The translations under genes were made by a program, and so were the position numbers. A DNA stretch of 36,609 nt from an uncultured Lachnospiraceae bacterium (GTDB lineage Bacteria > Bacillota > Clostridia > Lachnospirales > Lachnospiraceae): positions 1 to 36,609 of the forward strand of contig CANQRU010000036.1 in NCBI GenBank assembly GCA_947626395.1, in the 5' to 3' direction. Position 1 is the stretch's first letter. Every line of letters starts with the position of its first letter. The notes below the pieces were generated by a model that saw nothing but the letters and a program-made list of their open reading frames with translations, was not told the origin of the DNA and did no database searches. This document shows, one piece after another, positions 13,622 through 21,733 of this stretch.

Positions 13622-14728
13622 TTGAAGAAAACGATCGCAGTTGTAATATGTTTTGGCGTTCTTATGCTGGGCAGCGGATGCGGAATACAGACGCCTCCGC
13701 AGGCGTCGATCCAGGAAAGCGCCGGCCCCGTGTTGGAAACGACCGCGGTTGATAACGAAGAATACTATTTACTCACAACCGAAGAGGATTTACAGGCTAT
13801 CGGAAAGCAGTATCCGTTATCCGGTAACTATATTTTGAATAATGATATTACTCTGTCAGACGAATGGACGCCGATAGGAAGTCCTGACGAGCCTTTTACA
13901 GGAATATTTGATGGAAACGGTTATATTATTTATAACCTGACCGTAACAAAGAAAACCGATCATATGGGGTTTTTCGGAGCTGCGGAAGGTGCGGTCGTTA
14001 AAAATGTAATATTAAAAAACGCCGATTTTGTGTCTTTCTTTCCTGTCGTGTATTACGCAAAAGATACGGAAATAACCGGATGTTCCATCAACGATGAAAG
14101 CAGTACACAATCGGATTCCCAGGAAGGCGGTCCGCTTGGTTACAGCTTTGATGATGAAGAGGAAATGATAGGACAGCTGATTTCCGCGGATTATCAGAAT
14201 TTGACGCTTTCGGATTTTCGCGCATTAACGTTAGATGTTTTTAATGATGCCAATACGCTGGATTTAGTGTTGAGTGATTTAGAAGATTATTTTGAAGACG
14301 AAAGTACCGAAGCCCGGATCATCGCGTATTCATTGCCGGCGACCTGTTCGGAACTGCTTTCCGATGATAATTCCGGGATGTTTACCGATCATGTGGAAAT
14401 AGAAAGGACCGCCGGCCGCATAATCCTGGACACACTGGAGTTTGGCTGTAACATGGAATATATGCTCTCTTATGCGGTTTCAGATGAGAATTTGACAGTT
14501 TCCGAAAGAGATCATGTGTTAGAGAATATACATAACCGGATGCAGGAATATATGGATCATGCGGATGAAAAACTTTTGGCTTCAGCCGAAGCAGGAGATA
14601 CGGTTGAAGAGCAGCTTCAGAGCATTATCAATGAAAATTTAGTGGAAGGAATGAGTATCAGCGGTACTCTTATTAATATTTCTATTCTTGATGCCAGCGG
14701 AGAGTATCGGACGATTTTTCCTGAATGA
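13622..14728 (+). CDS. Predicted lipoprotein with GLUG-like repeat region
   Basis: This 368-residue product starts at TTG 13622, 6 nt after AGGAGGG. The signal sequence KKTIAVVICFGVLMLGSGC ends at a lipobox-like cysteine, so the protein is probably lipid-anchored outside. Residues about 45-150 (LTTEEDLQAIGKQYPLSGNYILNNDITL, then FTGIFDGNGYIIYNLTV) match the beta-helix repeats common in clostridial surface proteins with GLUG motifs. The C-terminal 200 residues are acidic and helical (LSDFRALTLDVFND, and others) and I do not recognise them. The lipobox position -3 is Gly instead of the usual Leu. The stop lies 15 nt before the next ATG, so it is probably cotranscribed with the aldo/keto reductase. 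Function unknown. Confidence 0.75.
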   Translation: MKKTIAVVICFGVLMLGSGCGIQTPPQASIQESAGPVLETTAVDNEEYYLLTTEEDLQAIGKQYPLSGNYILNNDITLSDEWTPIGSPDEPFTGIFDGNGYIIYNLTVTKKTDHMGFFGAAEGAVVKNVILKNADFVSFFPVVYYAKDTEITGCSINDESSTQSDSQEGGPLGYSFDDEEEMIGQLISADYQNLTLSDFRALTLDVFNDANTLDLVLSDLEDYFEDESTEARIIAYSLPATCSELLSDDNSGMFTDHVEIERTAGRIILDTLEFGCNMEYMLSYAVSDENLTVSERDHVLENIHNRMQEYMDHADEKLLASAEAGDTVEEQLQSIINENLVEGMSISGTLINISILDASGEYRTIFPE

Positions 14729-14743
14729 AAGGAGAGGACGGCC

Positions 14744-15919
14744 ATGAGGTACCGAAACGATCGGAACGGAAATCCCATTTCCCAGTTGGGATACGGGTGC
14801 ATGCGCTTTGGCAGGAAAGGCAACGCCATTGATTATGAGAAGGCGGAGAGGGAGGTGCTGCTTGCTATTGAGGAGGGCGTCAATTATTTCGACACCGCCT
14901 ATGTCTACCCGGGCAGCGAGGAGTGCCTCGGACGGATCCTGGACGAGAACCACTGCCGCGACAAAGTCAATATCGCGACAAAGCTGCCCCAGTACATCAT
15001 GCGGTCGGCGGCGGCCATCGACAAGACGTTCCGTGAGGAGCTTTCCCGCCTGCGCACGGATCATATCGACTACTATCTGATGCATATGTTCACGGATCTG
15101 GCGGAGTGGGAGAATCTGAAGAAGCTGGGGATGGAGAACTGGATCCGGCGGCAGAAGGAAGCCGGAAGCATCCGCAATATTGGATTTTCCTACCACGGCG
15201 AGACCGAGATGTTCCTTAAGATCTTAAACGCCTACGACTGGGATTTCTGCCAGATCCAGTACAATTATCTGGACGAGCATACCCAGGCGGGGCGTCGCGG
15301 CCTTCAGGCGGCGGCCGAAAAAGGAATTCCGGTCATCATCATGGAGCCGTTGCGGGGCGGAAAGCTGGTAAATCTCCCGGAGAAGGCGAAGGAGGCGCTG
15401 GCCGCCGACAGCCATGGCTATACGCCTGCTGAACTGGGGCTTCAGTGGCTCTATAACCAGCCGGAGGTGACCTGCGTGCTGTCCGGCATGAACTCCATGG
15501 AAATGGTGAAGGAAAATATCCGCGTTGCCTCGGAAGCCGGACCGGGGGATCTGACCGAGGAAGATCTGAAGATTGTTGAACAGATCAGGACGATCATCCG
15601 CGAGAAGGAAAAGGTCGGCTGCACAGGCTGCCGTTACTGTATGCCCTGTCCGAAGGGCGTGGACATTCCCGGCAATTTCTATTACTATAATCTGATGTAT
15701 ATGGAGAAGAAATCGTCGGCCCGTTTCGAGTTCGCCCAGAACATGGGCATGCGCAAAGAGCCGGGCTTCGCGTCCCAGTGCGTGGGGTGCGGCAAATGCG
15801 AGCAGCATTGTCCCCAGCATATCAGCATCCGCGAGAAGCTGAAGGAGGCCGACCGGGAGCTGCGGCCGCTGCCTTATAAGGTCGGGATAAATGCGGCGAG
15901 GAAGTTTATGCTGCACTAG
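14744..15919 (+). CDS. Aldo/keto reductase with C-terminal 4Fe-4S domain
   Basis: This protein has 391 residues. The N-terminal 280 residues are an aldo/keto reductase barrel: FDTAYVYPGSEE supplies the Asp and Tyr, ATKLP the Lys and YYLMHMF the His of the usual catalytic tetrad. The C-terminus carries ferredoxin-type cysteines, CTGCRYCMPCPKG near 290 and CVGCGKCEQHCPQH near 345, enough for two clusters or one complete and one shared. This fused type is widespread in anaerobic Firmicutes and presumably links carbonyl reduction to ferredoxin rather than free NADPH; that is inference, and substrates are unknown. AAAGGAGAGG precedes ATG 14744. Confidence 0.92.
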   Translation: MRYRNDRNGNPISQLGYGCMRFGRKGNAIDYEKAEREVLLAIEEGVNYFDTAYVYPGSEECLGRILDENHCRDKVNIATKLPQYIMRSAAAIDKTFREELSRLRTDHIDYYLMHMFTDLAEWENLKKLGMENWIRRQKEAGSIRNIGFSYHGETEMFLKILNAYDWDFCQIQYNYLDEHTQAGRRGLQAAAEKGIPVIIMEPLRGGKLVNLPEKAKEALAADSHGYTPAELGLQWLYNQPEVTCVLSGMNSMEMVKENIRVASEAGPGDLTEEDLKIVEQIRTIIREKEKVGCTGCRYCMPCPKGVDIPGNFYYYNLMYMEKKSSARFEFAQNMGMRKEPGFASQCVGCGKCEQHCPQHISIREKLKEADRELRPLPYKVGINAARKFMLH

Positions 15920-16032
15920 GTAATTCATCGCGTGCCGGGCGGGCAGCCCGTGAAGGGCAAATGAACTTCGGAGCGTGAACGAATCAGTCCAGTGGACGGG
16001 CTGGACAGATCAAGCAAGGAGATTCTTGAATA

Positions 16033-16647
16033 ATGATACATAACATTGTATTTGACATGGGAAAAGTACTGATCCATTTCGATCCGGAGCGTTACGTCAG
16101 ACGCCTGGAGGTGACACCACAGGAGGAGAAGCTGCTGCTTAACCAGGTGTTCCGCTCGGTGGAGTGGGTTCAGATGGACCGCGGCGTCATCGATGAGGCG
16201 GAGGTGGTGCGGCGGTTCTGTGAGCGGATTCCGGCTCATCTGCACGAATATGTGCGGAAGCTGGTCTTTGAGTGGGACGAGCCGGTGGCGCCGGTGGAAG
16301 GGATGTATGAACTGGTAGAGGAACTGAAGAACGCCGGTTACGGCATCTATCTGCTGTCCAACGCCAGCGTGCGTCATCCGCAGTACTGGCCGAAGATCCC
16401 GGTAAGCCGGTTCTTCGACGGGCTGGCGGTGTCGTCGGAGGCAGGCTTCATGAAGCCGCGGGAAGAGATCTACCGGCTGCTCTGCGAAAGGTATGGGCTG
16501 AAGGCGGAAGAGTGCTTCTTTATCGACGACCTGCCGGCCAATGTGGAAGCGGCTCGGTATGTCGGGATGAGCGGGATGGTGTTTCATGACGGAGATGTGG
16601 ACGAGGTGCGAGAGGAACTGAGGAAAGCCGGAGTAAGAATCGGATGA
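16033..16647 (+). CDS. HAD-superfamily hydrolase, YihX-like
   Basis: This 204-residue protein has the HAD nucleophile Asp8 in IVFDMGKVL. The position two residues on is Gly, not Asp, as also in the sugar-phosphatase YihX. Motif II is YLLSNAS, the Lys is in FMKPREEIY and motif III is CFFIDDLPANVEAA. A helical cap lies between residues 15 and 95. The family hydrolyses small phosphate esters; the substrate is open. An in-frame TGA two codons before the ATG fixes the start. AAGGAG is 11 nt upstream, a slightly long spacing. The 113-nt gap before it holds GC-rich dyads (GTCCAG/CTGGAC) but no clear promoter, so it may be read through from the aldo/keto reductase. Confidence 0.88.
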   Translation: MIHNIVFDMGKVLIHFDPERYVRRLEVTPQEEKLLLNQVFRSVEWVQMDRGVIDEAEVVRRFCERIPAHLHEYVRKLVFEWDEPVAPVEGMYELVEELKNAGYGIYLLSNASVRHPQYWPKIPVSRFFDGLAVSSEAGFMKPREEIYRLLCERYGLKAEECFFIDDLPANVEAARYVGMSGMVFHDGDVDEVREELRKAGVRIG

Positions 16648-16658
16648 GAAGACAAGAA

Positions 16659-16691
16659 AGCGCGCGGAGCAGAGAGATTGTTCCGCGCGCT
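16659..16691. terminator. Bidirectional terminator between HAD gene and coaX
   Basis: AGCGCGCGGA (16659-16668) pairs with TCCGCGCGCT (16682-16691). TTTCC-type sequence on the plus side and TTTCTTG on the minus side allow action on both converging genes. Confidence 0.7.
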
Positions 16692-16727
16692 GTGTTTCCA
16701 TGCAAATCGTTAATGGCGTGAGCTCTG
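16692..16727 (-). repeat. Degenerate copy of the 39-nt repeat, 3' of coaX
   Basis: Read on the minus strand it begins CAGAGC and ends GCATGGAAACAC at the same 36-nt spacing as in the clear copies, with a divergent middle. It lies 50 nt after the coaX stop. Confidence 0.4.
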
Positions 16728-16776
16728 TATGAACTTACGGTTCCGTATGACTGCTTGGAGTGCAGCGGACGCCGGC

Positions 16777-17547
16777 TCAGTCAGCTTTATTTTTCTTATA
16801 TAAGATCAGCAGTCCCTTCAGCAGCAGGTCATCCACATAGGTAATTTCATGCCTGCAGAGCGGCGTGAAGAACCGGGCCAGGCCGCCGGTGGCTACCAGG
16901 GTGGCGGGCGCGCCGATCTCTTCCTCCATCCGGTCGATGACACCGTCCAGCATGGCGGCGGTTCCGTACATGATGCCGGAACGCATGCAGTCGATGGTGT
17001 TCTTGCCAATGACCTTGCCGGGGGTGTCCAGGCTGATGTAGGGCAGCTGGGCCGTCTTGCCGCTTAAGGAATCCAGGGAGACCTTGGGGCCGGGTAGGAT
17101 GACGCCGCCGATGTAGCAGCCGGAGCCGTTGACCACGGACATCGTGGTGGCGGTGCCCATATCGATGATGATGATCGGGCACGGAAATGACTGGACGGCC
17201 GCCACAGCGTCCACGATCAGGTCGCTGCCTACGGTCTTCGGGTTGTCCATCAGGATGTTGAGGCCGGTCTTCATGCCGGAGCCGACCAGCATGGGCGTAA
17301 AGCCGCAGATCTTTTCCACGGCGGAGAGGATCGTGGCGTTCAGCGGCGGAACTACAGAGGAGAGAATCGAGCCCTCGATATCCGCGGGGGCGACGCCGTG
17401 CAGTTCAAGAATGCTCTTGATATTGATGGCGTATTCCATGTCTGTCTTGGCGTGGTTGGTGGTGACGCGCTCTACAAAATAAGTCTTTGTGTCGTCGATG
17501 CCGCCGACGACGATGTTGGTGTTGCCCATGTCTATGGTGAGGATCAT
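16777..17547 (-). CDS. coaX: Type III pantothenate kinase
   Basis: This 256-residue enzyme phosphorylates pantothenate with ATP, the first step of CoA synthesis. The N-terminal phosphate-binding loop is LTIDMGNTNIVVGG with Asp6. Family motifs SSVVPPLN, KTVGSDLIVDAVAA, the second phosphate loop IIDMGTATTMSVV and GGVILPGPKVSLDSL are all present. It ends with VATGGLARFF. The length is typical. It diverges from coaBC, which acts in the same pathway, and the 202 bp between them hold a long dyad. Type III enzymes are not inhibited by CoA, so supply is probably controlled by transcription; that link is inference. Confidence 0.96.
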   Translation of the reverse strand: MILTIDMGNTNIVVGGIDDTKTYFVERVTTNHAKTDMEYAINIKSILELHGVAPADIEGSILSSVVPPLNATILSAVEKICGFTPMLVGSGMKTGLNILMDNPKTVGSDLIVDAVAAVQSFPCPIIIIDMGTATTMSVVNGSGCYIGGVILPGPKVSLDSLSGKTAQLPYISLDTPGKVIGKNTIDCMRSGIMYGTAAMLDGVIDRMEEEIGAPATLVATGGLARFFTPLCRHEITYVDDLLLKGLLILYKKNKAD

Positions 17548-17659
17548 GTTCTGTCTCCGTTCCGATGCTGTTTTTCTGTTTTATAAAAACTGAATGTGAA
17601 AAACCGTGAGGTGTGTACAGCAATCTTTTACACAGTTTATCACAGATACTTCTGATTTG

Positions 17660-17703
17660 CCACTGGAAATTTGGTTTACAACCAAATTTGACAGTGGTAT
17701 ACT
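17660..17703 (+). promoter_or_regulatory. coaBC promoter with a nested dyad operator
   Basis: TTTACA (17675-17680), 17 nt, TATACT (17698-17703) form a good sigma-A promoter. Across it lies AAATTTGGTT (17667-17676), TAC, AACCAAATTT (17680-17689), flanked by CCACTG (17660-17665) and CAGTGG (17692-17697). This is a nested inverted repeat centred on the -35. A repressor bound here would block coaBC and might affect coaX. The regulator is unknown. Confidence 0.65.
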
Positions 17704-17749
17704 TTATGGAGATTTGTGGATAGTAATAGTTCTTATGGAGGAAATGGAT

Positions 17750-18973
17750 ATGCTGCAGGGAAAGACGGTGGTGCTTGGCGTCAGCGGAAGCATTGCGGCC
17801 TACAAGATCGCGTCGCTGGCCAGCGCGCTTAAGAAGCTGCACGCGGACGTGCAGGTGATCATGACGGAAAACGCCACGCAGTTCATCACGCCGGTGACAT
17901 TCGAGACGCTGACCGGGAATAAATGTCTGGTGGATACCTTCGACCGTAATTTCCGGTACAGTGTGGAGCATGTGGCGCTGGCGAAACGGGCGGATATTTT
18001 CATGTTGGCGCCGGCGACCGCCAATGTGATCGCGAAAGTGGCTCACGGACTGGCGGACGACATGCTGACGACCACATTTCTGGCCTGCAAGTGTCCGAAA
18101 TACATCGCTCCGGCCATGAATACCCAGATGTATGAGAATCCGATCACCCAGGATAACCTGAAAACCTGTGTATCCTATGGCATGCACGTGATCAACCCGG
18201 CGGTAGGTTATCTGGCCTGCGGAGACACCGGGACCGGGAAAATGCCGGAGCCGGAGGCGCTTCTGGATTATATTCTGCAGGAGATCGCATACGAAAAAGA
18301 TCTGGCCGGGAAGAAGATCCTGGTGACGGCGGGGCCGACCCAGGAGGCTGTCGATCCGGTGCGGTATCTGACGAATCATTCTTCCGGGAAAATGGGTTAC
18401 GCCATCGCGCGGGTCGCGGCGAGGCGGGGCGCGGAGGTGACGCTGGTGACCGGGCCGACGCAGATCGAGAAACCGCGGTTTGTAAATGTGGTGGAAGTGA
18501 CAGGCGCCGGGGAAATGTTTGACGCGGTGACGGCGGTAAGCGGGCAGCAGGACGCGATCATCAAGGCGGCGGCGGTGGCGGACTACCGGCCGGCGCAGAT
18601 CGCAGCGGAGAAGATGAAGAAGAAAGACGACGAACTGTCCATCGCGCTGGAGCGGACGGGGGATATCCTGGCGTATCTGGGCGAACACAAGCGGCCGGGG
18701 CAGCTGCTGTGCGGTTTCTCCATGGAGACAGAACATCTTCTGGAGAATTCCAGACAGAAGCTGGTGAAGAAGAATCTGGACATGGTAGTCGCCAATAATG
18801 TGAAGGTAGCCGGCGCGGGATTTGGCGTGGATACCAATGTGGTAACGCTGATCACGGCGGAGGGCGAGACGGAACTGGGGATCATGAGCAAGGACGAGGT
18901 GGCGGACAGGCTGCTGACGGAGCTGTTCGCGGGGCAAAAACGGAGAGCAACAGGTGAAGATATAATAAAATAA
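17750..18973 (+). CDS. coaBC: Bifunctional phosphopantothenoylcysteine decarboxylase / phosphopantothenate-cysteine ligase
   Basis: This 407-residue protein joins 4'-phosphopantothenate to cysteine (CoaB half) and decarboxylates the product with FMN (CoaC half). CoaC motifs include GVSGSIAAYK, the active His in SVEHVALAKRAD, APATANVIAKVAHG, PAMNTQMY, and the Cys of LACGDTGTGKM. CoaB begins near residue 185, with VTAGPTQEAVDPVRYLTNHSSGKMG, KAAAVADYRP and later ERTGDIL. ATG 17750 was chosen because GGAGG lies 8 nt upstream; the frame is open 48 codons further but covers the promoter. An alpha/beta hydrolase gene follows 21 nt after the stop and is probably cotranscribed. Confidence 0.96.
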   Translation: MLQGKTVVLGVSGSIAAYKIASLASALKKLHADVQVIMTENATQFITPVTFETLTGNKCLVDTFDRNFRYSVEHVALAKRADIFMLAPATANVIAKVAHGLADDMLTTTFLACKCPKYIAPAMNTQMYENPITQDNLKTCVSYGMHVINPAVGYLACGDTGTGKMPEPEALLDYILQEIAYEKDLAGKKILVTAGPTQEAVDPVRYLTNHSSGKMGYAIARVAARRGAEVTLVTGPTQIEKPRFVNVVEVTGAGEMFDAVTAVSGQQDAIIKAAAVADYRPAQIAAEKMKKKDDELSIALERTGDILAYLGEHKRPGQLLCGFSMETEHLLENSRQKLVKKNLDMVVANNVKVAGAGFGVDTNVVTLITAEGETELGIMSKDEVADRLLTELFAGQKRRATGEDIIK

Positions 18974-18994
18974 GATGAAATGGAGGATATAATT

Positions 18995-19981
18995 ATGAGG
19001 TATCAGGTAGAACATATCGCCGTTCCCGGCCAGCAGACCGGCACGGCGGAATTTCGGGAATACATTCTGGATCCGGTCAGCGTGGCGCCGAAGCGCCTGC
19101 GCCCGGCGGTAGTCGTCTGCCCGGGCGGCGGCTACGCGTTCTGCAGCGACCGGGAGGCGGAGCCGGTTGTCATGCAGTTTTTGTCGATGGGATATCACTG
19201 CTTCTGTCTGTACTACAGCGTGGCGCCGGAGAATCATTTCCCGGTGTCGATCTGGGAGGCGGCGAAAGCAGTAGCAATAGTTCGGGAGCACAGCGAGGAG
19301 TGGCTGGTGGATCCGGAGCAGATCTATATCTGCGGATTCTCGGCCGGGGGCCATCTGGCCTGCAGCCTGGGCATGTTCTGGAACCGGAAGTTCGTGTGGG
19401 AGCCGCTGGGACTTACGGCGGAGCAGGTGCGGCCGGACGGCATGATCCTCGGGTATCCGGTGATCAGCAGCGGGCCGTTCGCCCACAGAGGGTCCTTCGA
19501 GTGCCTGTTGAGAACAGAAGGACAGAAGATGACGGCGGAGGAATATTTCCGGAAGTATGTGGGGCCGCTGGCTGGTGCGGCCGGCGCAGTACACGTGGCA
19601 GAGCTGACGGGAACGCCGGATCAGGACGGCGGCACAGGATTAACTGCCGTCGGGATGGGCTGCACGGAAGAGGAGAGCCGGGGCACGATGGAGGACTTTG
19701 TGTCCCTGGAGCTGCGCGTGACGAAGGATTCGCCGCGGGCGTTTCTGTGGCACACCTTTACGGACGGTTCCGTGCCGGTGGAGAACAGCCTTTTCCTGGC
19801 GTCGGCCCTGCGCCGGTGCGGCGTGAACGTGGAAATGCACATTTTCCCGCAGGGCGGACACGGCCTGTCCCTGGCGAACGCGGAAACTTCCGTGCCGGGA
19901 AGCGCCCAGCTGGTGCCGGCGGTGCAGGAGTGGATGCCGTTAGTGCATACATGGATCGAGGGATGGAAGCAAACTCCTTGA
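18995..19981 (+). CDS. Alpha/beta hydrolase, esterase type
   Basis: This 328-residue protein has the alpha/beta hydrolase fold. The oxyanion loop is VVVCPGGGYAF, the nucleophile Ser lies in ICGFSAGGHLA, the Asp in FTDGSVPVE and the His in QGGHGLSLA. The pattern fits the BD-FAE/acetyl-xylan-esterase-like group common in gut Firmicutes, which removes acyl groups from sugars. About residues 195-235 hold a Gly/Thr-rich insertion before the Asp. There is no signal peptide, so it acts in the cytoplasm on imported or endogenous esters. ATG 18995 is preferred to one at 18980 because GGAGG lies 8 nt before it. Placement behind coaBC is probably operon convenience. Confidence 0.88.
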   Translation: MRYQVEHIAVPGQQTGTAEFREYILDPVSVAPKRLRPAVVVCPGGGYAFCSDREAEPVVMQFLSMGYHCFCLYYSVAPENHFPVSIWEAAKAVAIVREHSEEWLVDPEQIYICGFSAGGHLACSLGMFWNRKFVWEPLGLTAEQVRPDGMILGYPVISSGPFAHRGSFECLLRTEGQKMTAEEYFRKYVGPLAGAAGAVHVAELTGTPDQDGGTGLTAVGMGCTEEESRGTMEDFVSLELRVTKDSPRAFLWHTFTDGSVPVENSLFLASALRRCGVNVEMHIFPQGGHGLSLANAETSVPGSAQLVPAVQEWMPLVHTWIEGWKQTP

Positions 19982-20036
19982 CGCTGCGGGGATTTCATAT
20001 TACAATGCTGATGACTTGTGAGAATTTATTATCAGT

Positions 20037-20064
20037 CCGGACGATTGCATAGCGGATCGTCCGG
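20037..20064 (+). promoter_or_regulatory. Leader hairpin before prfC
   Basis: CCGGACGAT (20037-20045) and ATCGTCCGG (20056-20064) pair perfectly with a 10-nt loop. No T-run follows, so it is not a standard terminator. It ends 30 nt before the TTG start and may be a leader structure. Confidence 0.4.
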
Positions 20065-20094
20065 GAGCAACGCAGGGAGACCGGAGGAATCATT

Positions 20095-21687
20095 TTGTCA
20101 AATATAGCTGAAGAGATCAAGAAACGAAGAACATTTGCGATCATATCCCACCCGGACGCCGGCAAGACGACGCTGACGGAGAAATTCCTTCTCTACGGCG
20201 GCGCGATCAACCTGGCGGGTACGGTGAAAGGCCGCAAGGCCACGAAGCACGCGGTTTCCGACTGGATGGAGATCGAGAAGGAGAGAGGAATTTCGGTAAC
20301 CTCGTCGGTCATGCAGTTCGAGTACGACGGTTACTGCATCAATATCCTGGATACGCCGGGCCATCAGGATTTCTCCGAAGACACGTACCGGACGCTGATG
20401 GCGGCGGACAGCGCGGTCATGGTTATCGACGGCTCCAAGGGCGTGGAGGCCCAGACCATCAAGCTGTTCAAGGTCTGCGTGATGCGGGGAATTCCGATTT
20501 TTACATTTATCAACAAGCTGGACCGGGAGGCGAAGGATCCGTTTGAACTGATGGACGATATTGAAAATGTCCTCGGCATCCGGACGTGTCCCATCAACTG
20601 GCCCATCGGCTGCGGGAAGAATTTCAAAGGCGTTTATGACAGGAATACCCGCAAGATCACGACCTTTACGGCGGCCATGGGCGGTCAGAAGGAAGTGGCG
20701 TCCCAGACCTTCGACGTGGAAGGAACGGACGTGGAGTCGGTGATCGGCGCAGATTATCATAAGCAGCTGCTGGACGAGATCGAGCTTTTGGACGGCGCCG
20801 CGGATGAATTCGATCTGGAGCGGGTGCGCCGTGGGAATCTGTCGCCGGTCTTCTTCGGATCGGCGCTGACCAATTTCGGCGTAGAGACATTTCTGAAACA
20901 TTTCCTGGATATGACCACGTCGCCGCTTCCCAGGAAGACGACGACCGGCGAGATCGATCCTTTTAAGGAGCAGTTTGCGGCCTTTGTGTTCAAGATCCAG
21001 GCCAATATGAATAAGGCCCACCGGGACCGGATCGCATTCATGCGGATCGTGTCCGGCAAGTTTGAGGCAGGCATGGAAGTCAACCATGTGCAGGGCGGCA
21101 AGAAGCTGCGCCTGTCTCAGCCGCAGCAGCTGATGGCCCAGGACCGGAAGATCGTGGACGAGGCCTACGCCGGGGATATCATCGGCGTGTTCGATCCGGG
21201 GATCTTCTCCATCGGCGACACGCTGTGCCTGTCCAATGAAAAGTTTGAATTCGAGGGCATCCCCACCTTCGCACCGGAGCATTTCGCACGTGTGCGGCAG
21301 GTGGATACGATGAAGCGGAAGCAGTTCCTAAAAGGCGTGAATCAGATCGCCCAGGAAGGCGCGATCCAGATCTTCCAGGAGTTCAACACCGGCATGGAAG
21401 AGATCATCGTCGGCGTCGTCGGCGAGCTGCAGTTCGAGGTGCTGACCTACCGGCTGGAAAATGAGTACGGCGTCGAGGTCAAGCTGGACCAGCTGCCCTA
21501 CGAGTACATCCGCTGGGTCGAGAATAAGGATCAGATCGACGTGGAGAAGATCCAGGGCACGTCCGACATGAAGCGCATCCGCGACCTGAAAGGCAATCCG
21601 CTTCTGCTGTTCGTCAACAGCTGGAGCGTAGGGATGGTGGAAGACAGGAATCCGAATTTAGTCTTAAGCGAGTTCGGACGCAATTAG
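20095..21687 (+). CDS. prfC: Peptide chain release factor 3
   Basis: This 530-residue translational GTPase removes RF1 and RF2 from ribosomes after peptide release. G1 is SHPDAGKTTLTE, the switch region has ERGISVTSSVMQF, G3 is DTPGHQDFSEDTYRTL and G4 is NKLDRE. RF3-specific features are GPW-like ICPINWPIG and the C-terminal QLPYEYIRWV. The TTG start at 20095 lies 7 nt after GGAGG. Length and ends match the family, so the gene is intact. The PepV-type gene follows after 46 nt. Confidence 0.96.
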   Translation: MSNIAEEIKKRRTFAIISHPDAGKTTLTEKFLLYGGAINLAGTVKGRKATKHAVSDWMEIEKERGISVTSSVMQFEYDGYCINILDTPGHQDFSEDTYRTLMAADSAVMVIDGSKGVEAQTIKLFKVCVMRGIPIFTFINKLDREAKDPFELMDDIENVLGIRTCPINWPIGCGKNFKGVYDRNTRKITTFTAAMGGQKEVASQTFDVEGTDVESVIGADYHKQLLDEIELLDGAADEFDLERVRRGNLSPVFFGSALTNFGVETFLKHFLDMTTSPLPRKTTTGEIDPFKEQFAAFVFKIQANMNKAHRDRIAFMRIVSGKFEAGMEVNHVQGGKKLRLSQPQQLMAQDRKIVDEAYAGDIIGVFDPGIFSIGDTLCLSNEKFEFEGIPTFAPEHFARVRQVDTMKRKQFLKGVNQIAQEGAIQIFQEFNTGMEEIIVGVVGELQFEVLTYRLENEYGVEVKLDQLPYEYIRWVENKDQIDVEKIQGTSDMKRIRDLKGNPLLLFVNSWSVGMVEDRNPNLVLSEFGRN

Positions 21688-21733
21688 GAGCCATCACAAT
21701 AAAATCAAGGAAAGCGAGGTATCATATATTCCC

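Noticed and set aside
17405-19594. A 729-codon open frame on the minus strand across coaBC and the hydrolase gene
   Set aside because: It is antisense to two clear enzymes and its predicted protein is rich in Arg, His and Pro, as expected for a shadow of GC-rich coding sequence.
20098-21282. A 394-codon open frame antisense to prfC
   Set aside because: prfC is unambiguous and this frame has no ribosome site or recognisable domain.
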